Source: Arabidopsis thaliana
Taxonomy: Eukaryota > Streptophyta > Magnoliopsida > Brassicales > Brassicaceae
Assembly: GCF_000001735.4 (NCBI RefSeq)
Contig: NC_003070.9
Span: 4,216,001 to 4,280,000 of the forward strand
Length of the DNA stretch: 64,000 nt
Reading direction: 5' to 3'
Part shown: in pieces, positions 46,593-58,648 of the stretch
Layout of the letters: each line of letters opens with the position of its first letter
How positions within the stretch are numbered: the first letter of the stretch is position 1
Program-made: the position numbers and the translations under genes
Notes under the pieces: model-generated
Databases searched by the model: none
What the model saw: the letters and a program-made list of their open reading frames with translations, nothing else
What the model was told of the DNA's origin: nothing

Positions 46593-47027
46593 TTTTTTAT
46601 ATGCAATTTATGAGAATGAGACCACAACAACTTAGATTGGTGTACATATATCAAATGAAACATGTAATATAACAGTCCTATAACTACTTATAGAAACCTA
46701 ATTAAACTATTACGTAGTGTTACCACCTTAAAAGGTTAACAAACCTTGACAAGTAAGTCTAAAGATAAACTTAACCTACATTAGCTAACATATCATCATC
46801 TTTTCAAACCCATTTAATACTGATTAAATCCTAGATGTCAGGTTGCTTCAGCTGAGAATAGCTTGATTACCCAATTATATTAATCAATAAAAATGTGTGT
46901 GTGCCTAACATTTTTGTAACAAAGAACGATATCTTATGCTAAGCTCAATAGGTTTTAGATCAAAATAATAATTCCAAATCATAATAAGAATACATGATCT
47001 AGAACAATATGTTACAAGTGAATTAAT

Positions 47028-47079
47028 GAGCAAGTTGCCAAAAAAAAGAGCAAGTTGCCAAAAAAAAGAGCAAGTTGCT
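47028..47079. repeat. 20-bp tandem repeat, 2.6 copies
   Basis: The unit GAGCAAGTTGCCAAAAAAA(A) occurs at 47028-47047 and 47048-47067, with a partial third copy at 47068-47079; copies are identical. Confidence 0.9.
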
Positions 47080-47541
47080 TAAGAAAGGTGTAAATTTAAC
47101 CCACCAGATGAAAATGCGATTTCGCCTAACAGAAAAGACTCGAATCAAAAGTAGAAAGAAATTTATTATTTTGACTATTTTCCTCACTATGTTTCGATAA
47201 TTTTGGTAAGACAAACTATAAAACATAATAGTACAAGAAAAGAAAAAACTAAAAGAAAGTAAAATAAAATAAAGATACAATCTTATTTCCTTTAATTATG
47301 CTCCCTACTTTTTCACTTTTGTTACATAAATATATCTCCACTTTTCTTTTCATAGTTTTTCCCCAATCTCAACCATTTACAATTAAATTGATTTTCCCCC
47401 TCTCAAAACGAACCAAACCGGTTCCAAACAATAGCAGAATTCCAAAGAATCAAGAAACTAAACCGAAAAAAAAGAAGTAAAAATTAAAAAGTAAAAATTA
47501 CTTCACCGGTTTAAATCCAATAATCTTTCTCTTCACACTTT

Positions 47542-48957
47542 TCACTTCTGGTTTAGCAATTTGGATCTCTTCCTAGCTTCGCTATAGAGAACCACACCCA
47601 TAATCGTCACACCAAATCCGGCTATTCCCATCACCGTCACCGGATTCCTAAATATCAAAACCGAGACTCCGGCAGCCACCGCAGCTTTTCCGTTCCCCAA
47701 AACCTGCAATGTGAGAGCACTTGTATGCTTTGTCACCAAGAAATTCGTCAAATTCACTAAATATGCCACTGTCGCATTCCCGGCTAACAAGAAGATGATC
47801 AATGGATCCGTCCTCGCTTTCTCGATTAGAACTCTTAAAACGTTTCCTTCAATGTATAGCGTAAATGGTAGTAAGATACAAGCCGCCATTGGAGCCATGT
47901 ATAGCAAAAGATTCATAGAATGTAGCTTCTCCGATTCCGACGTCAGAATAATCCCCTACAAAATACACAAAATCCGGTTCAACCAAACCAATAGTGAGAT
48001 CCAATAGACGCAATTCGATCATACCGATCGATTAGAATCTGAATTATCTGTTTAAATGCTATAGATTGAAATTCAGACAGAGACTGAACTAAACCGGACT
48101 CATTTCAGTTCTAAGAATAAAAACCGGATTCGAACTGGAACTAAATTTCTTCCAGATTTGTTATAATAAACCTGGATTCGGAAAAATTTAAGAGTGATGT
48201 TTTGTAATAAAATCGAAATTCGAACGCAATTTCTGATTCTCTTAGTACTAAAACGGAAAATTCAATACACCAAACCGATTAATACCTGGACGACGGATTT
48301 GAGAGCTCTACCGGCGGTGGAAGCAACACAGATAAGGAAACCAAAAAGATGAAAAGAAGGTTCAGAGTTAGAAGCAAGAACGATGCCGGAGACAACCGGA
48401 AGAAGAGCTAAATAAACTTCAGTGGACTCTGTTTTACAAGTAATGAGAAAAGAGAACACGGCGGTGAAAAACGGCGTCGTAGCTCCAATAGCTTGATTAA
48501 AAGAAACAGGGATATAACGTAGCGAAGTGTTGCCACAGACGACGGAGAGACAAAAGATCGCTGACAAAGAGAGGATCTTTAGAAACTGACGGCGAGATAA
48601 GATGTGCTGACGTGGCACGATTCCGGCGATATTGATTACGGCGGAGCTATAGGCGGCGCATGATAACATGTGTGTCATGGTGAGGAAGATTGGGTAACGG
48701 AAACCGTAGTAGAAGAGAAGGTATTTGTTTAAGAGGAGGACTCCTATATTTGAGCCAAACCAGGCGGCGATTATAGCCGCCGTGAGGATTGTTGGTGATA
48801 CGGTGGGGGAAGAGAGGAAGAAGGGTTTGAGTGGTGAAGAAGCGGAGGAGTGTGGTGGTGTTCCGGGGATGTCTACGATGGTTGGTGCGGCGGTTGCGGC
48901 GGCGTCGAATCTAGGATTGCTCATCCGCCGCGTTGTCCATGATTGAGCTTCAACCAT
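47542..48957 (-). CDS. Triose-phosphate / nucleotide-sugar transporter family protein
   Basis: Two exons on the minus strand (48957-48286, 47955-47542) encode 361 residues. A hydrophilic N-terminus (to about 55) precedes about ten hydrophobic helices of the drug/metabolite transporter fold. TPT-family marks: [16 protein letters not shown] in the first helix, [19 protein letters not shown] in the middle, and, near the end, [20 protein letters not shown], the TPT/KVAG-type lysine motif. Family members sit in Golgi, ER or plastid envelope and exchange nucleotide sugars or phosphorylated C3-C6 compounds; a plastid transit peptide is not evident, so an endomembrane location is more likely. Substrate unknown. 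The leader has a GA repeat (49018-49032). I recall it as At1g12500. Confidence 0.9.
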
Positions 48958-50987
48958 TTTTCGGATAGGGGCGAAATGGGAATAACAATAAGTTTTTCTT
49001 CTTTCTTTCTTTTTCTAGAGAGAGAGAGAGAAAGTGTGAGTTTTTATCTTTTTCGGTGGGGATTGAGATCTGAGTGAGTGAAGAAGAAGAAGAAGGAAGA
49101 TGATTAATCGGACGGTGGAGATTCAGATTTAGCTGTAAAGGTTTAGAATGATATCAGCCGTTGGATCTTATAGTTGGAGGGAATTGTTATATTTAAAAAT
49201 AAAAGAAAAATAAATAAAAAGACAAATCTAAGAAAATTAATTTTAAGATTCGAAGTCTTGTGTTCGGAGACTAAGCATGAGTCAGAAGTGTCGGTAGTAG
49301 GTCCACATTTGAGATCCGATGGAAGCAATCCTCTATGACGCAGCCTAATTTGTAATTACATACAAACCCCACTCACTAATTATTTAGCCTCTCTTTTCAA
49401 GTTTTGTTTTTAATAATTGTCCCTTAATACAATATTAGCAATAGTTGAAACACACATTAGCCTAACATTAACATTCCAGAACACACCAAAAATTAAAAAA
49501 TCTCAACTAACAAAGTTGGATAAGTCACATTTATATATGGTTACATCAAAACAAATGCGTCGGTGTTGACCAGATTTAGACTCTCTCTTTTTTGGGTTGA
49601 TTATATATGTTTAGATTTCAAAGAAGCATTTGAAACTATTTACATTTGACAATAGAGGTCGTACATTTTAATAAAGGTTGTCACAAATACCAAAATCTAA
49701 TCAGATCTGTGAAGTAAATAACGCGATTTTTCTTTTGCATCAGCATTAATCACGCATTGTGTTTATCATCGAAATGACTAATTGACTATATAAGTCATCT
49801 AAATATATTAATAGATTTGTTATGTCATTCAAAGTTCAATACCAATTATGGTAACAAAATAGATTATAAAAGGGATATTATAATTCGAGAAAAGGGGACT
49901 TGGCCAATAGAATGCATTATTCTTTGCTACTTTCTGCAAAATATTTTCTTTATCGCATTGCATAGATTAAATTATTTTATACGTTCATTACTTGCCATTT
50001 TTCCCACTGATCATGCATGCGATTGCTAATATCTAAGGTGATAATAATTTTGTTAGGTGACTTTTGTGAATTCGACAAATATATCCTTCATGCGAAAGGA
50101 AAAAAATAACATGGTGGATAATAAATTTGATAAGAGCCATATTAATGAATTACAAAAAGAGAAACTGTTCGTTGACAAAAAAAAATGTCCCACACTGAAA
50201 AGGAATCCAAATATGAAAGATGCAACACAGAAATCATGATTTTCTACGAGTGTGTGTAATAGGTAAGAGCTATCTTTACTTAGAAGGACCAGCTCACTTT
50301 ATCTGTCTTCTTTGCATTCCCTAAAAAAACGAAATGACTCCTTTTGTAAATTGCCGTAAGACAAAATCCAATGAATGATAATAAATGATTACAGCACGTC
50401 ACTTAGTAAGAAACATTTAGAATGATGAATGTCTACGTATACTTATGATATCATCAAATCAACTAATTCACTAGCTAAAGCTAATCCTTTTATTTATGTA
50501 GTAGTTTAGACTAAATAAATAATTATGTATCGACCTTCATAAATTAAAACCAAAAAAGTATGTATGGCTCCCTAATAAAAAAACCAGACAACAGAAATTA
50601 CACCAAAATGTTTGAAGTTTGATGTTCTGTCTAACCATTACTATTTAGTTTAATACTACAAAGCAATCAATTTTTAATGTAAGAAAAAAACATAGTATAT
50701 AATAATTCATCTCTGACAATGTGAGATTTTATTATTTGAGAGTAGTTTATAGCAGCACATAACATTTCACATGTTCTTGGAATTCAAAATTCTATATGAT
50801 TTAAATACTTCTTACGTTTACCAGAATAAATTATGTAGGGCACAATATTGTAGGAACCATTTGTTTCCATGTGCGACCCAATTTTAGTGGGCCAAAAACA
50901 GTGAAACTAAAGCTAGTTGCTGATAGGGCCCGCGTGACAACGAAACATTATCTAAAACATTTGGTCTATACTATTACAAAAGCAAAA
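48958..50987. other. Intergenic, transporter start to tRNA-Val
   Basis: About 2 kb. 48958 to about 49100 is the transporter leader and promoter with GA and AAG runs. The rest is very AT-rich; short frames at 49817-50029 and 50057-50239 have no family signature. Nothing else recognised. Confidence 0.6.
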
Positions 50988-51061
50988 TGGCTTCGCCCGG
51001 GTTCGAACCGGAGACCTTCAGTGTGTTAGACTGACGTGATAACCAACTACACCACGAAACC
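50988..51061 (-). tRNA. tRNA-Val (anticodon AAC)
   Basis: 74 nt on the minus strand. The acceptor stem GGTTTCG pairs with CGAAGCC (one T-G pair). The anticodon stem TCAGT/ACTGA encloses the loop CTAACAC, giving anticodon AAC. The T arm is CTCCGGTTCGAACCCGGG with an intact TTCGAA loop, and the discriminator is A at 50988. No intron. Upstream on the minus strand is a CAA motif (TTCAACAG directly before the first base), typical of plant tRNA genes, and a TTTT stop lies directly downstream. It is on the same strand as CCS1, 215 nt beyond the CCS1 stop. Confidence 0.97.
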
Positions 51062-51276
51062 TGTTGAACATTGATTAGATACACACAATATATAGTATAG
51101 TGATCAAATTCTGATAGGGGCTCAACATTAGTTACGCAATTGAAAGTACAGAGAGTTTTGGTACAAAACAAAAAGCTTGTGTTGTTTCAATATAAACCTC
51201 AAGTTTTGATACAAAACAAGTTCTCAATCACTAAAAAACGTAACGTTTTATAAAATGTATGGTTGTTGACTTGTTA

Positions 51277-52900
51277 TTAAACCTTACTGGCCACGAAATC
51301 GCTGTTTGTAGCTTCCCATATGACAGTACCATCACAAGAACAAAGTTTTTTGTAGTTTTCTCCAACCCCTGCGCTTCTAGCAATCACTGCGGCGGTCAAT
51401 CCGGGGCCTGACTTATTATCATCGGTCTTGTACACCACGACGGCTCTCCCGATAAGGTCTGCAACCTTGAGTTTCTCTTTCTTTCCCGAATAAAAGGCCT
51501 CTCCGTTTTTGTCTGCCTCTAGTGTTCCCAGGTCTCCCAATGGCTGACAGAAGAAAAAGAGAGTTTTTAGAGGATTGTGATGACATTTTCGTTTTCTAAG
51601 AATGCGTTTCACCAACCTCTGTGCCAGTTTGATCTTGAAATGGATTGTACAAGCTCCCTGTGCTGGCTGCTCCGTTTGTGAGATCTCCATACTCGTTGAT
51701 ACACCAGCTGTGGGTTCCGGGTGACAAACCGGTAAAGTTGGCTTCGATTCTTGCAAGTTCCATACTGACCTGAGCAAATCGGACTACCCCGAAAATGTCA
51801 GGGCCTTTGAATTCTGCTACTGCAGCTGAGACTAAGAAATCTGCCAAAACACATCACAAAGTAAATATCATAAAACAAATGAGGAAAGAGGTCATCAATG
51901 AAAGACAAACCGTGGAATTGAAACGGTAAATCCTCAAATTCAATACTGTCAGTGTATTAAAGAGTAGCTCAAGAATGGAAAATTGCCAGTACGTAAATCT
52001 TCTTAATGTTGAACTAAACATAAACACAAGCCATGTACTCCTTACATGTTCTATGAGCTGAGAAAATATATCTTCTTTCTTTTGATGTTCAAATCTTTCT
52101 TCTCAAACAAAAACCAAAGTGACCCGAGAAGAGATATCTAACCTTGAGGAACACCTTGTCCAATTAAGCGAGCTTTTCGACCAGTTTGCTCCAAAGCTTG
52201 AGTCATAGCCTTAACAGGGGAAGATCCAAGTATCCTCACAACTTGATTGGACAAATCCACCTCCACTTTCTCAATACCTTACAAGATTAAAAATTTCCAT
52301 TACACATAATAAGCACCAACAAAGTAAATCATAACCAAACAGACGACGATTAATAAAGTTGTTTCTCCTACTACCTTCAATGGTTTCTAATTTGTTCTTC
52401 ACAGCATTAACACAACCCTCACATGTCATATCCACCATAAACTCAGTCTGGAACACACAACACAAGTTCTCACTAGCTCAAATCCAAAAATTGTTGTATA
52501 AAGATACAGGATTACGAGAAAGACTTACAAGAAGCTGAGGCATGGCTCGATCCTCCTGCAAATCAAATTCAGCTACTTAAATACTTAATCATCGAATCAG
52601 GAAAGCGAAAAAGCTCAAATTGGAAATAGGGTATTTCAAAAGTTCAAAGCTTTAAACCAAAACCTGATGGAGATTACGATCAGAAGTGAGAGCAGTCGCC
52701 ATCGGAGAGCTAACGAAGCTTCGTGAAAGTCCCAAGAGACGTGGAGACGATCGGGAGAGGAAGGAGAAATTGAGAGATTGAGATTTGGGGTTGGTAGAGG
52801 AAGAAGAAGAAGAAGAAGAGAAGGCGATCGCGATGGGAATCGCAGAGGCGGCGGCTACGACGGCTGAAGTCGTTGCCACTGACCTGAGAATTGATGCCAT
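51277..52900 (-). CDS. CCS1: Copper chaperone for Cu/Zn superoxide dismutase
   Basis: Six exons on the minus strand (52900-52664, 52555-52529, 52447-52375, 52277-52143, 51840-51617, 51543-51277) encode 320 residues. The first 66 residues are Ser/Ala-rich and lack acidic residues, a plastid transit peptide. Met67 (ATG 52702-52700) could start a cytosolic form; dual forms are known for this protein. Domain I has the Atx1-like copper motif MTCEGC (residues about 96-101). Domain II is SOD-like (FKGPDIFGVVRFAQ, GLSPGTHSWCINEYGDL). Domain III near the end carries KKLCSCDG, the CXC motif that hands copper to SOD. CCS1 activates the cytosolic and plastid CSD enzymes. Only 221 nt separate its ATG from the neighbour's stop, so its promoter is short or overlaps that gene. 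I recall it as At1g12520. Confidence 0.97.
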
Positions 52901-53121
52901 TATCTTGCTTCTTCAGTTTTTGCGGCTTTTTATTTCTGACCTTTCAACAACCTTTAAATTTTATCATTTTTAATTAAAAAATAAATCGGTTAATCTGGGG
53001 ATCACTATTACTTTGGTAAATTAATGTGCAGTAATTCTGTTGTTATTACAAACAGTTGGTGTTATTACCTTAAACGCAATAATATTTCAGAGGGAGTTTA
53101 TTGATGATACAAAAAACAGTT

Positions 53122-54771
53122 TTAGCCAAAGCCAGGAGGGAGTTCAGGATCTTCTTCATCATCATTATATGCTTCTCCTTTGTTATCTTGTACATCATCA
53201 CTACATGCCTCTCCTTTGTTATCTTCTACAGCTCCTTTAATCAGCTCTTGCTTCTGTTTACTCGCTGGACTGGTGTTGAAATCAGTTCTTGCTTCTTTTT
53301 TTGGTGTTGGAATCTTATGTTCCATTTCTCTAGCGGATGTTCCGCGTTTCTCGCCTCTCGGGTTAGATAATGTGGCGTAGACGGATTGAACGGTTTCTCT
53401 GATTTCATTCTTCATCCCGTCTTCTGATCTTATTATCCCCCATAAACCATCTGAGAGCTGGCTTAGCATCTTGCTCCTACAGGAAACAATCCAAAAAATT
53501 TAGTACGCTTGTGTCATAATCATTTACAACAACAGGAGTTAGCTGAATAGAAGAAAATCCCTCTTAATTTACCCGACTTCTTCGAATATCGCATCAGAGA
53601 GTTGCCTGGTTTTCATATTTTGAGCACCATGTCGTTTCAAAGATGTTGACTCCTTGACAACTGATATCATATTATTCCGTAAATCCTCCTGCAATCCAGT
53701 AACCGCTTTAATAGTCAGATCACAATGCAAACACAGGCAGTCCAGAAGAACAAAGCTCAAGATGTTTATCAAACACTGTTAAAAGAAAATTCCTTGTTGC
53801 CTTACATAAACTTCTCCGGCTAAGAAAGTAGTAACCTTCACTCTTATCTAAATATTCTACCAAGTTGCGCTAATGACAATGCCCATTCGATGGATAAGTA
53901 TAAAGACTCCTCAAAGACAATGAACACTATACCAGCTATAAGTAAGATGTCAAACCAATTCACAGTAAGTGATACTGAAATTCTGAATCAGCTATAGTAG
54001 GCCTATAGCTGTGATCTAACAGCTTAACACCATTAAGAGAACTCTCTCCCCTAGGATCTGATTCATCTAAGAAAAACTAAAGGCATCTTGATAAACTCTC
54101 CGAATCATCAATGGTTTACTTACTTCCACGCCTCTAAAGCAACTTCAGATACACTTATCCCAAAATCAAAATCAAATGACCAAACTTTCCCTATCTTAAA
54201 CAACTGGTATTGTTAGGAATCCCATATTAACACAAACCTTCCCTGAGACCAAGCTCAAACTTATCTTTGCACACAACTAACCATATCACTTGTTTCAACA
54301 CTACAACAGTACACACGAAACGAAAAGATCAAATTTTTTGGAGTGAGTTCCGAGAAGCTACTGATGAAAGTACCTAAAACCATTTATGGAGGACTATTGG
54401 GCTCAGTCTATATGAACCAAAAGAGCAAACTTTATACAAATTCTCAATCGAAATCTCTATTACTCAAGTCAAACTAACAAAAGATTCCAATTTGATGATC
54501 TTTTGAAACAATCAAAATCGACTAATCATTATCACTGGTCCTAACAAAGCCACGAATGTACTGGGAATCGAGAGAATATGAACCCTAATTAGAGGAGCAA
54601 GGAAAGAAAAACACACGATGTGCAATGCGAAGACGACGGAGAAAGAGAAAGAGGGCTTACGTTTTCTTTGAGGCGGCGAATGATTTTGAGACGGAGACGA
54701 TCAAAATCTCCGTCGTCCTTAAGCTTCTCTACAACTTCCTCTTTGCTTATCTTCCTCGCCATACCCATCAT
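53122..54771 (-). CDS. Small protein with SHG1/BOD1-like N-terminal helices
   Basis: Three exons on the minus strand (54771-54661, 53688-53573, 53476-53122) encode 193 residues. The N-terminus VVEKLKDDGDFDRLRLKII resembles the start of the SHG1/BOD1 fold (pattern: helix, G-x-F-D-x-L-R, helix) known from the yeast COMPASS subunit Shg1 and vertebrate BOD1. This is my reading of the pattern, not a search result. The middle is helical (QLSDAIFEEVGSKMLSQLSD). The C-terminus is acidic and disordered, with a 12-residue repeat (DNKGEA core, twice) from a 36-bp DNA repeat, and ends PELPPGFG. A start at the second or fourth codon (also Met) is possible. I recall the locus as At1g12530, unknown function. 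Confidence 0.82.
53157..53228. repeat. 36-bp coding tandem repeat, two copies
   Basis: 53157-53192 and 53193-53228 are in-frame copies that differ at a few positions, encoding two 12-residue units with core DNKGEA in the acidic tail of the 53122-54771 protein. Confidence 0.9.
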
Positions 54772-56959
54772 CTCTCACTCTTCCTTCCTTCCTCTGGATT
54801 TTCTATTTCTTTCCTTTTATTTTTTTCAAAAAGTCGTATTTAATAAAATCAATAATTTTGTTTGCATCTATTTAAATTGTCAGGGCTTCATGATGCATCA
54901 TGGATCTACAAATCACAAATTAAACCATAATTGAATAGTTAATTAGCTATTTTATAGTTTTAACAATATTCCTTATCTATTTTTCTTTTGTAATTAGTAA
55001 ATTTAACTTTTAAACTCTTGTGTTTGAACCGATCCACTTGTAAAATTATAGTTTGTTCGTCTTCATTCACGTTTATATTTTACGAGTGACCTTTGCTGAA
55101 TGTTGATGTATATATGTTCATTTAACATAATTGCCAACATGGTCACCACCATGTTCATGCACAAAGCACTTCATAATCATAATCATGACACACGACACGA
55201 TTATGTTGTTATATGGAACAAGTTCAAATGGACCATAAGATGAAAGTCAGACCTAATCCTGACCCCAATATCTATTCCCTTTAATTCATTAAAATCCACC
55301 AATTATTGCAAAATTTGGTATCTTTCAAGTGTCCACATCATCCTTCGAAATTAATTAGACTCTAATTTGCCCCCTATATGAAGAATTTGGAATATTGAAA
55401 TCGTTCTTAATCGAGGATATATAAATAAATAAATCCTTTAAGATACAAAAGTAACCGATTGTATTTTTTAGGACTCTCATGTACTCCAACATTTCATGAT
55501 CTTCATGTAATTAACGTAATCGACCATTATCTTTTTGGTAGGTCTTATTGTTCAAGACTTCAGACATTTATATAAATTAGATAACGTTGAACTTGTAAGA
55601 CACAACAAAAGCAAAATAGAAAAACATAGTTCGAAATTTGAGATGAGTTTGTATAGGAAGATCGAAAAACATGGTTCTAAAGAGAGAAAATAACTGAGAG
55701 TTCACTTCCAAGGACATTTAAATGAGAAGAAGTGATTGTTTTTTATTCGTGACTACACATATCTATATGACTATACGCTTAATTTTTAACCGATTATGAC
55801 CAAATCCAATCTCTTAAAACAAGAGTACCACAAAATAAAGTAAATTAAATGTTCTGGTATGACCGTATAAAGTTTCTGTGATTTATAATTAACCAACAAC
55901 GATCAGTTTTGCTACGTGCTCATAAGTATTTAGTATACTGGGTCTTTGTCCCGAAAAAGTATAATCGATAATTCGATATGTAATGTTACGAATCGTTTAC
56001 TTAGATGCCATGCAATCATGTCTAGAGAAAAAAAAATCATTTTCTTAGTGCTATTTTAATATAAATAATTATTTAACTTTTGCTTGAAATTGACATAAAT
56101 CTTAATATACCAACTTTTTCGTCGACCAAAATAATATAAAATATAGGTCTATCATTATATGTTTTTATCCTAGGCTAGGCGGCCTGAAGAATTAAATAAT
56201 GTATTTCGGCATCTATGGTAAACTATATAAATGACAACACTTTCTCTTTATAATACAAATTGGTAACCTGAAAATTACTATGAACTAAATCGATTAATCG
56301 ACAAGAAGTACTTTTTTATATATTGGATGATTTTCATTTGTTTTAGATTTTCTATACAGTTACTAATAGTAGAAAGTGTTTTGTATATGAAAATTAAATG
56401 ATGTATGTATTGTTAAGAACTAGTCATTGTTTTTTGATATGTGTGAATTTTTTAAAAAATCAGTATTTACATAACATAGGAGTTAAGAAACTAACTGAAA
56501 CTATTTTGGCTCAATAAACTGAAAGTTAAAATCATTTCAAGAACCTAGTGTCGGATGAAACAAAATATATGAATAAAGCACATTTTAAATGTAAGTTGCA
56601 TGTTTTGCGTAACAATATATATTCCCTAATAAATAGCCACTAAATGTACAGCTCAAGTTAAATCGTTTAAAATGCACACCTTCGAAATAAATCTAATCGT
56701 TTAGTATTAGTATCACTCACTCAATCGTATCTTTCGAATAGTTTAACGTTGTTTTCTTTGAGGTCACTAAAAAGCTTGTCTTTTCAAAGAATAAGTTGAA
56801 AAAAATGGTCATAAGAAACAAAATCTTGGATGGTATAAAATGACTAACAGCATTGCTGTCGAAATTCTGCATCAAAAAACAAGAGAATTCATATAGTACC
56901 CAAAAATTCTCTTATTACCAAAACACTCCCATAACCACCAACAAGAAAATAAAAAGGGC
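54772..56959. other. AT-rich divergent intergenic region
   Basis: 2.2 kb between the SHG1-like gene and the bHLH gene. It is strongly AT-rich with no recognisable gene, repeat family or RNA. A TATA-like TATAAAATGA near 56834 probably serves the bHLH gene. Confidence 0.55.
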
Positions 56960-57980
56960 ATGAATTTTCCAGATTCTTCATTGTTCACACCAAATTTTGC
57001 TTATGAAAATGATTTAGATTTCTCTAGTTTGATCACTCCTTCAACGCGTGTATCATTCCAAGAACCTAAACCATGTAATCCAGTCATTCATAGTGCAGGG
57101 ATTGAGAACGATGGAAGACAAAACTGTGAGACGACCATGACATTAAGCGAAATCATGAAAGGAGACGATGAGCCGAAGAACAAGAGAGCTAAACATAAAG
57201 AGCTTGAGAGACAAAGAAGGCAAGAAAACACATCTCTATTCAAGATTCTAAGATATTTATTGCCATCTCAATACATAAAGGTAAGTAACATTTTCAAATT
57301 TTTCTTATACAAATTCTGTCTCATCTCATGAAGTCAAAAAATTTCTATAGATTATATAGAAGATCCCCTTAGTCTAATCACGGTAATTAATTAACAATTG
57401 TGTAAATAGGGTAAACGTTCCTCGGCAGATCACGTTCTAGAAGCAGTGAATTACATCAAAGACTTACAGAAGAAGATCAAAGAGGTCAGCGAAAAAAGAG
57501 ATAGAATCAAGAGATCTATTACTCATCCATCATCAAGAGGAGAATTTTCAATAAGATCATTAGCATCATCAACTTGTTCTTGTGTTGGAGACACGAACAT
57601 TGCTGTTGTGGTTAGGCCTTGTTTGATCGGACTAGAGATCGTAGTAAGTTGTTGTAACAGACACGAATCTTGTCTATCAAGTGTTCTTCAACTCCTGGCT
57701 CAAGAGCAATGCTTTAATATTGTTAGTTGCATCTCAACTAGACTACACCAAGGATTCATACACACCATTGCTTCTGAGGTAATTATCTATAATCTATCTT
57801 CGATCTGATTTATGAAGAAAGAGGGAGTTAATCTTTATATTTTATGTGATGAGAGATAAATATTAATATTTTGGGAAATTTCTTAAACTTGTGTAGGTCG
57901 AGGAGGGAATAGAGGTTTATTTCTCAGAGCTTCAAGAAAAGATAATCAAAATTGGAACCTCAAGAGTCACTACTCGCTAG
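56960..57980 (+). CDS. bHLH transcription factor with ACT-like C-terminus
   Basis: Three exons (56960-57280, 57410-57778, 57897-57980) encode 257 residues. The basic region HKELERQRR has the His-Glu-Arg (H-E-R) positions for E-box/G-box contact. Helix 1 is TSLFKILRYLLP, the loop contains the KGKRSSADHV junction where intron 1 sits, and helix 2 is VLEAVNYIKDLQKKIKEV. The C-terminal third (VVVRPCLIGLEIVVSCC to the end) resembles the ACT-like dimerisation domain of plant bHLH factors. This arrangement belongs to the small Arabidopsis subgroup around bHLH118-126. Target genes unknown. ATG 56960 is the first ATG after a TATA-like box. I recall the locus as At1g12540. Confidence 0.88.
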
Positions 57981-58648
57981 TCAGAGTTTATTAAACCTAA
58001 AAATTTTATGAATTTACGTCCTAATTAAGATATATATCCTCAACCATTCCCACCACCACAAGCATGTTGTGTTTTTAGTTTTTAGAAGTTTATATTGTTC
58101 AGGATGTGGATGCTGTTTGAATTGTTGACTAATACAAAAAAAATTATGAATTGTTTTTTTCCTATAACAAGTTGTATGAATAATTTGATTAATGCAAAAT
58201 TTTGTGAAATGACATTTTCTAACGATTTTTGTAATAATGAAATCGTATAATAAGATAGCTCATATTCATTGATATTTTTTTTTATTACGGTGTAAATATT
58301 ACTGAATTATCGATACAAAAACAAAAGTATGTTGATAAAAAAGTTGTTAGATGTATCATGCATTTATGCAATCTATCTGGTGTTAGGTTGTGGCATCTTT
58401 TGCTTGCATAATAAAACATTTTTAAAACAATATCTTGAATTATTTTAATTATCGCGAGACAATTAAGAAAACCGCAACATTTAAATATGTCTTTTTTGCC
58501 TCAATATAAATACTAATGACAGATATTAATATTCTTAGAAAAACATAAGTATTTGACAGATAAATAATTAATTAAGATGCTTCAGTTTCAACTAAACGAA
58601 TAAAGAAGTAACTGTGAAAGAGCGAAGAAGAGTCACACAAAAAAAACA
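57981..58648. other. Intergenic, bHLH to HPR3
   Basis: 670 bp of AT-rich sequence with the bHLH 3' UTR and the HPR3 promoter and leader. No gene seen. Confidence 0.6.

Larger units (their letters stand above)
45870..47541. other. Spacer with the SLAC1 fragment and short repeats
   Basis: 1.7 kb between the F-box pseudogene and the transporter stop codon. It holds the SLAC1 duplicate (46147-46592), a 20-bp tandem repeat (47028-47079) and the transporter 3' UTR. No intact gene. Confidence 0.6.
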
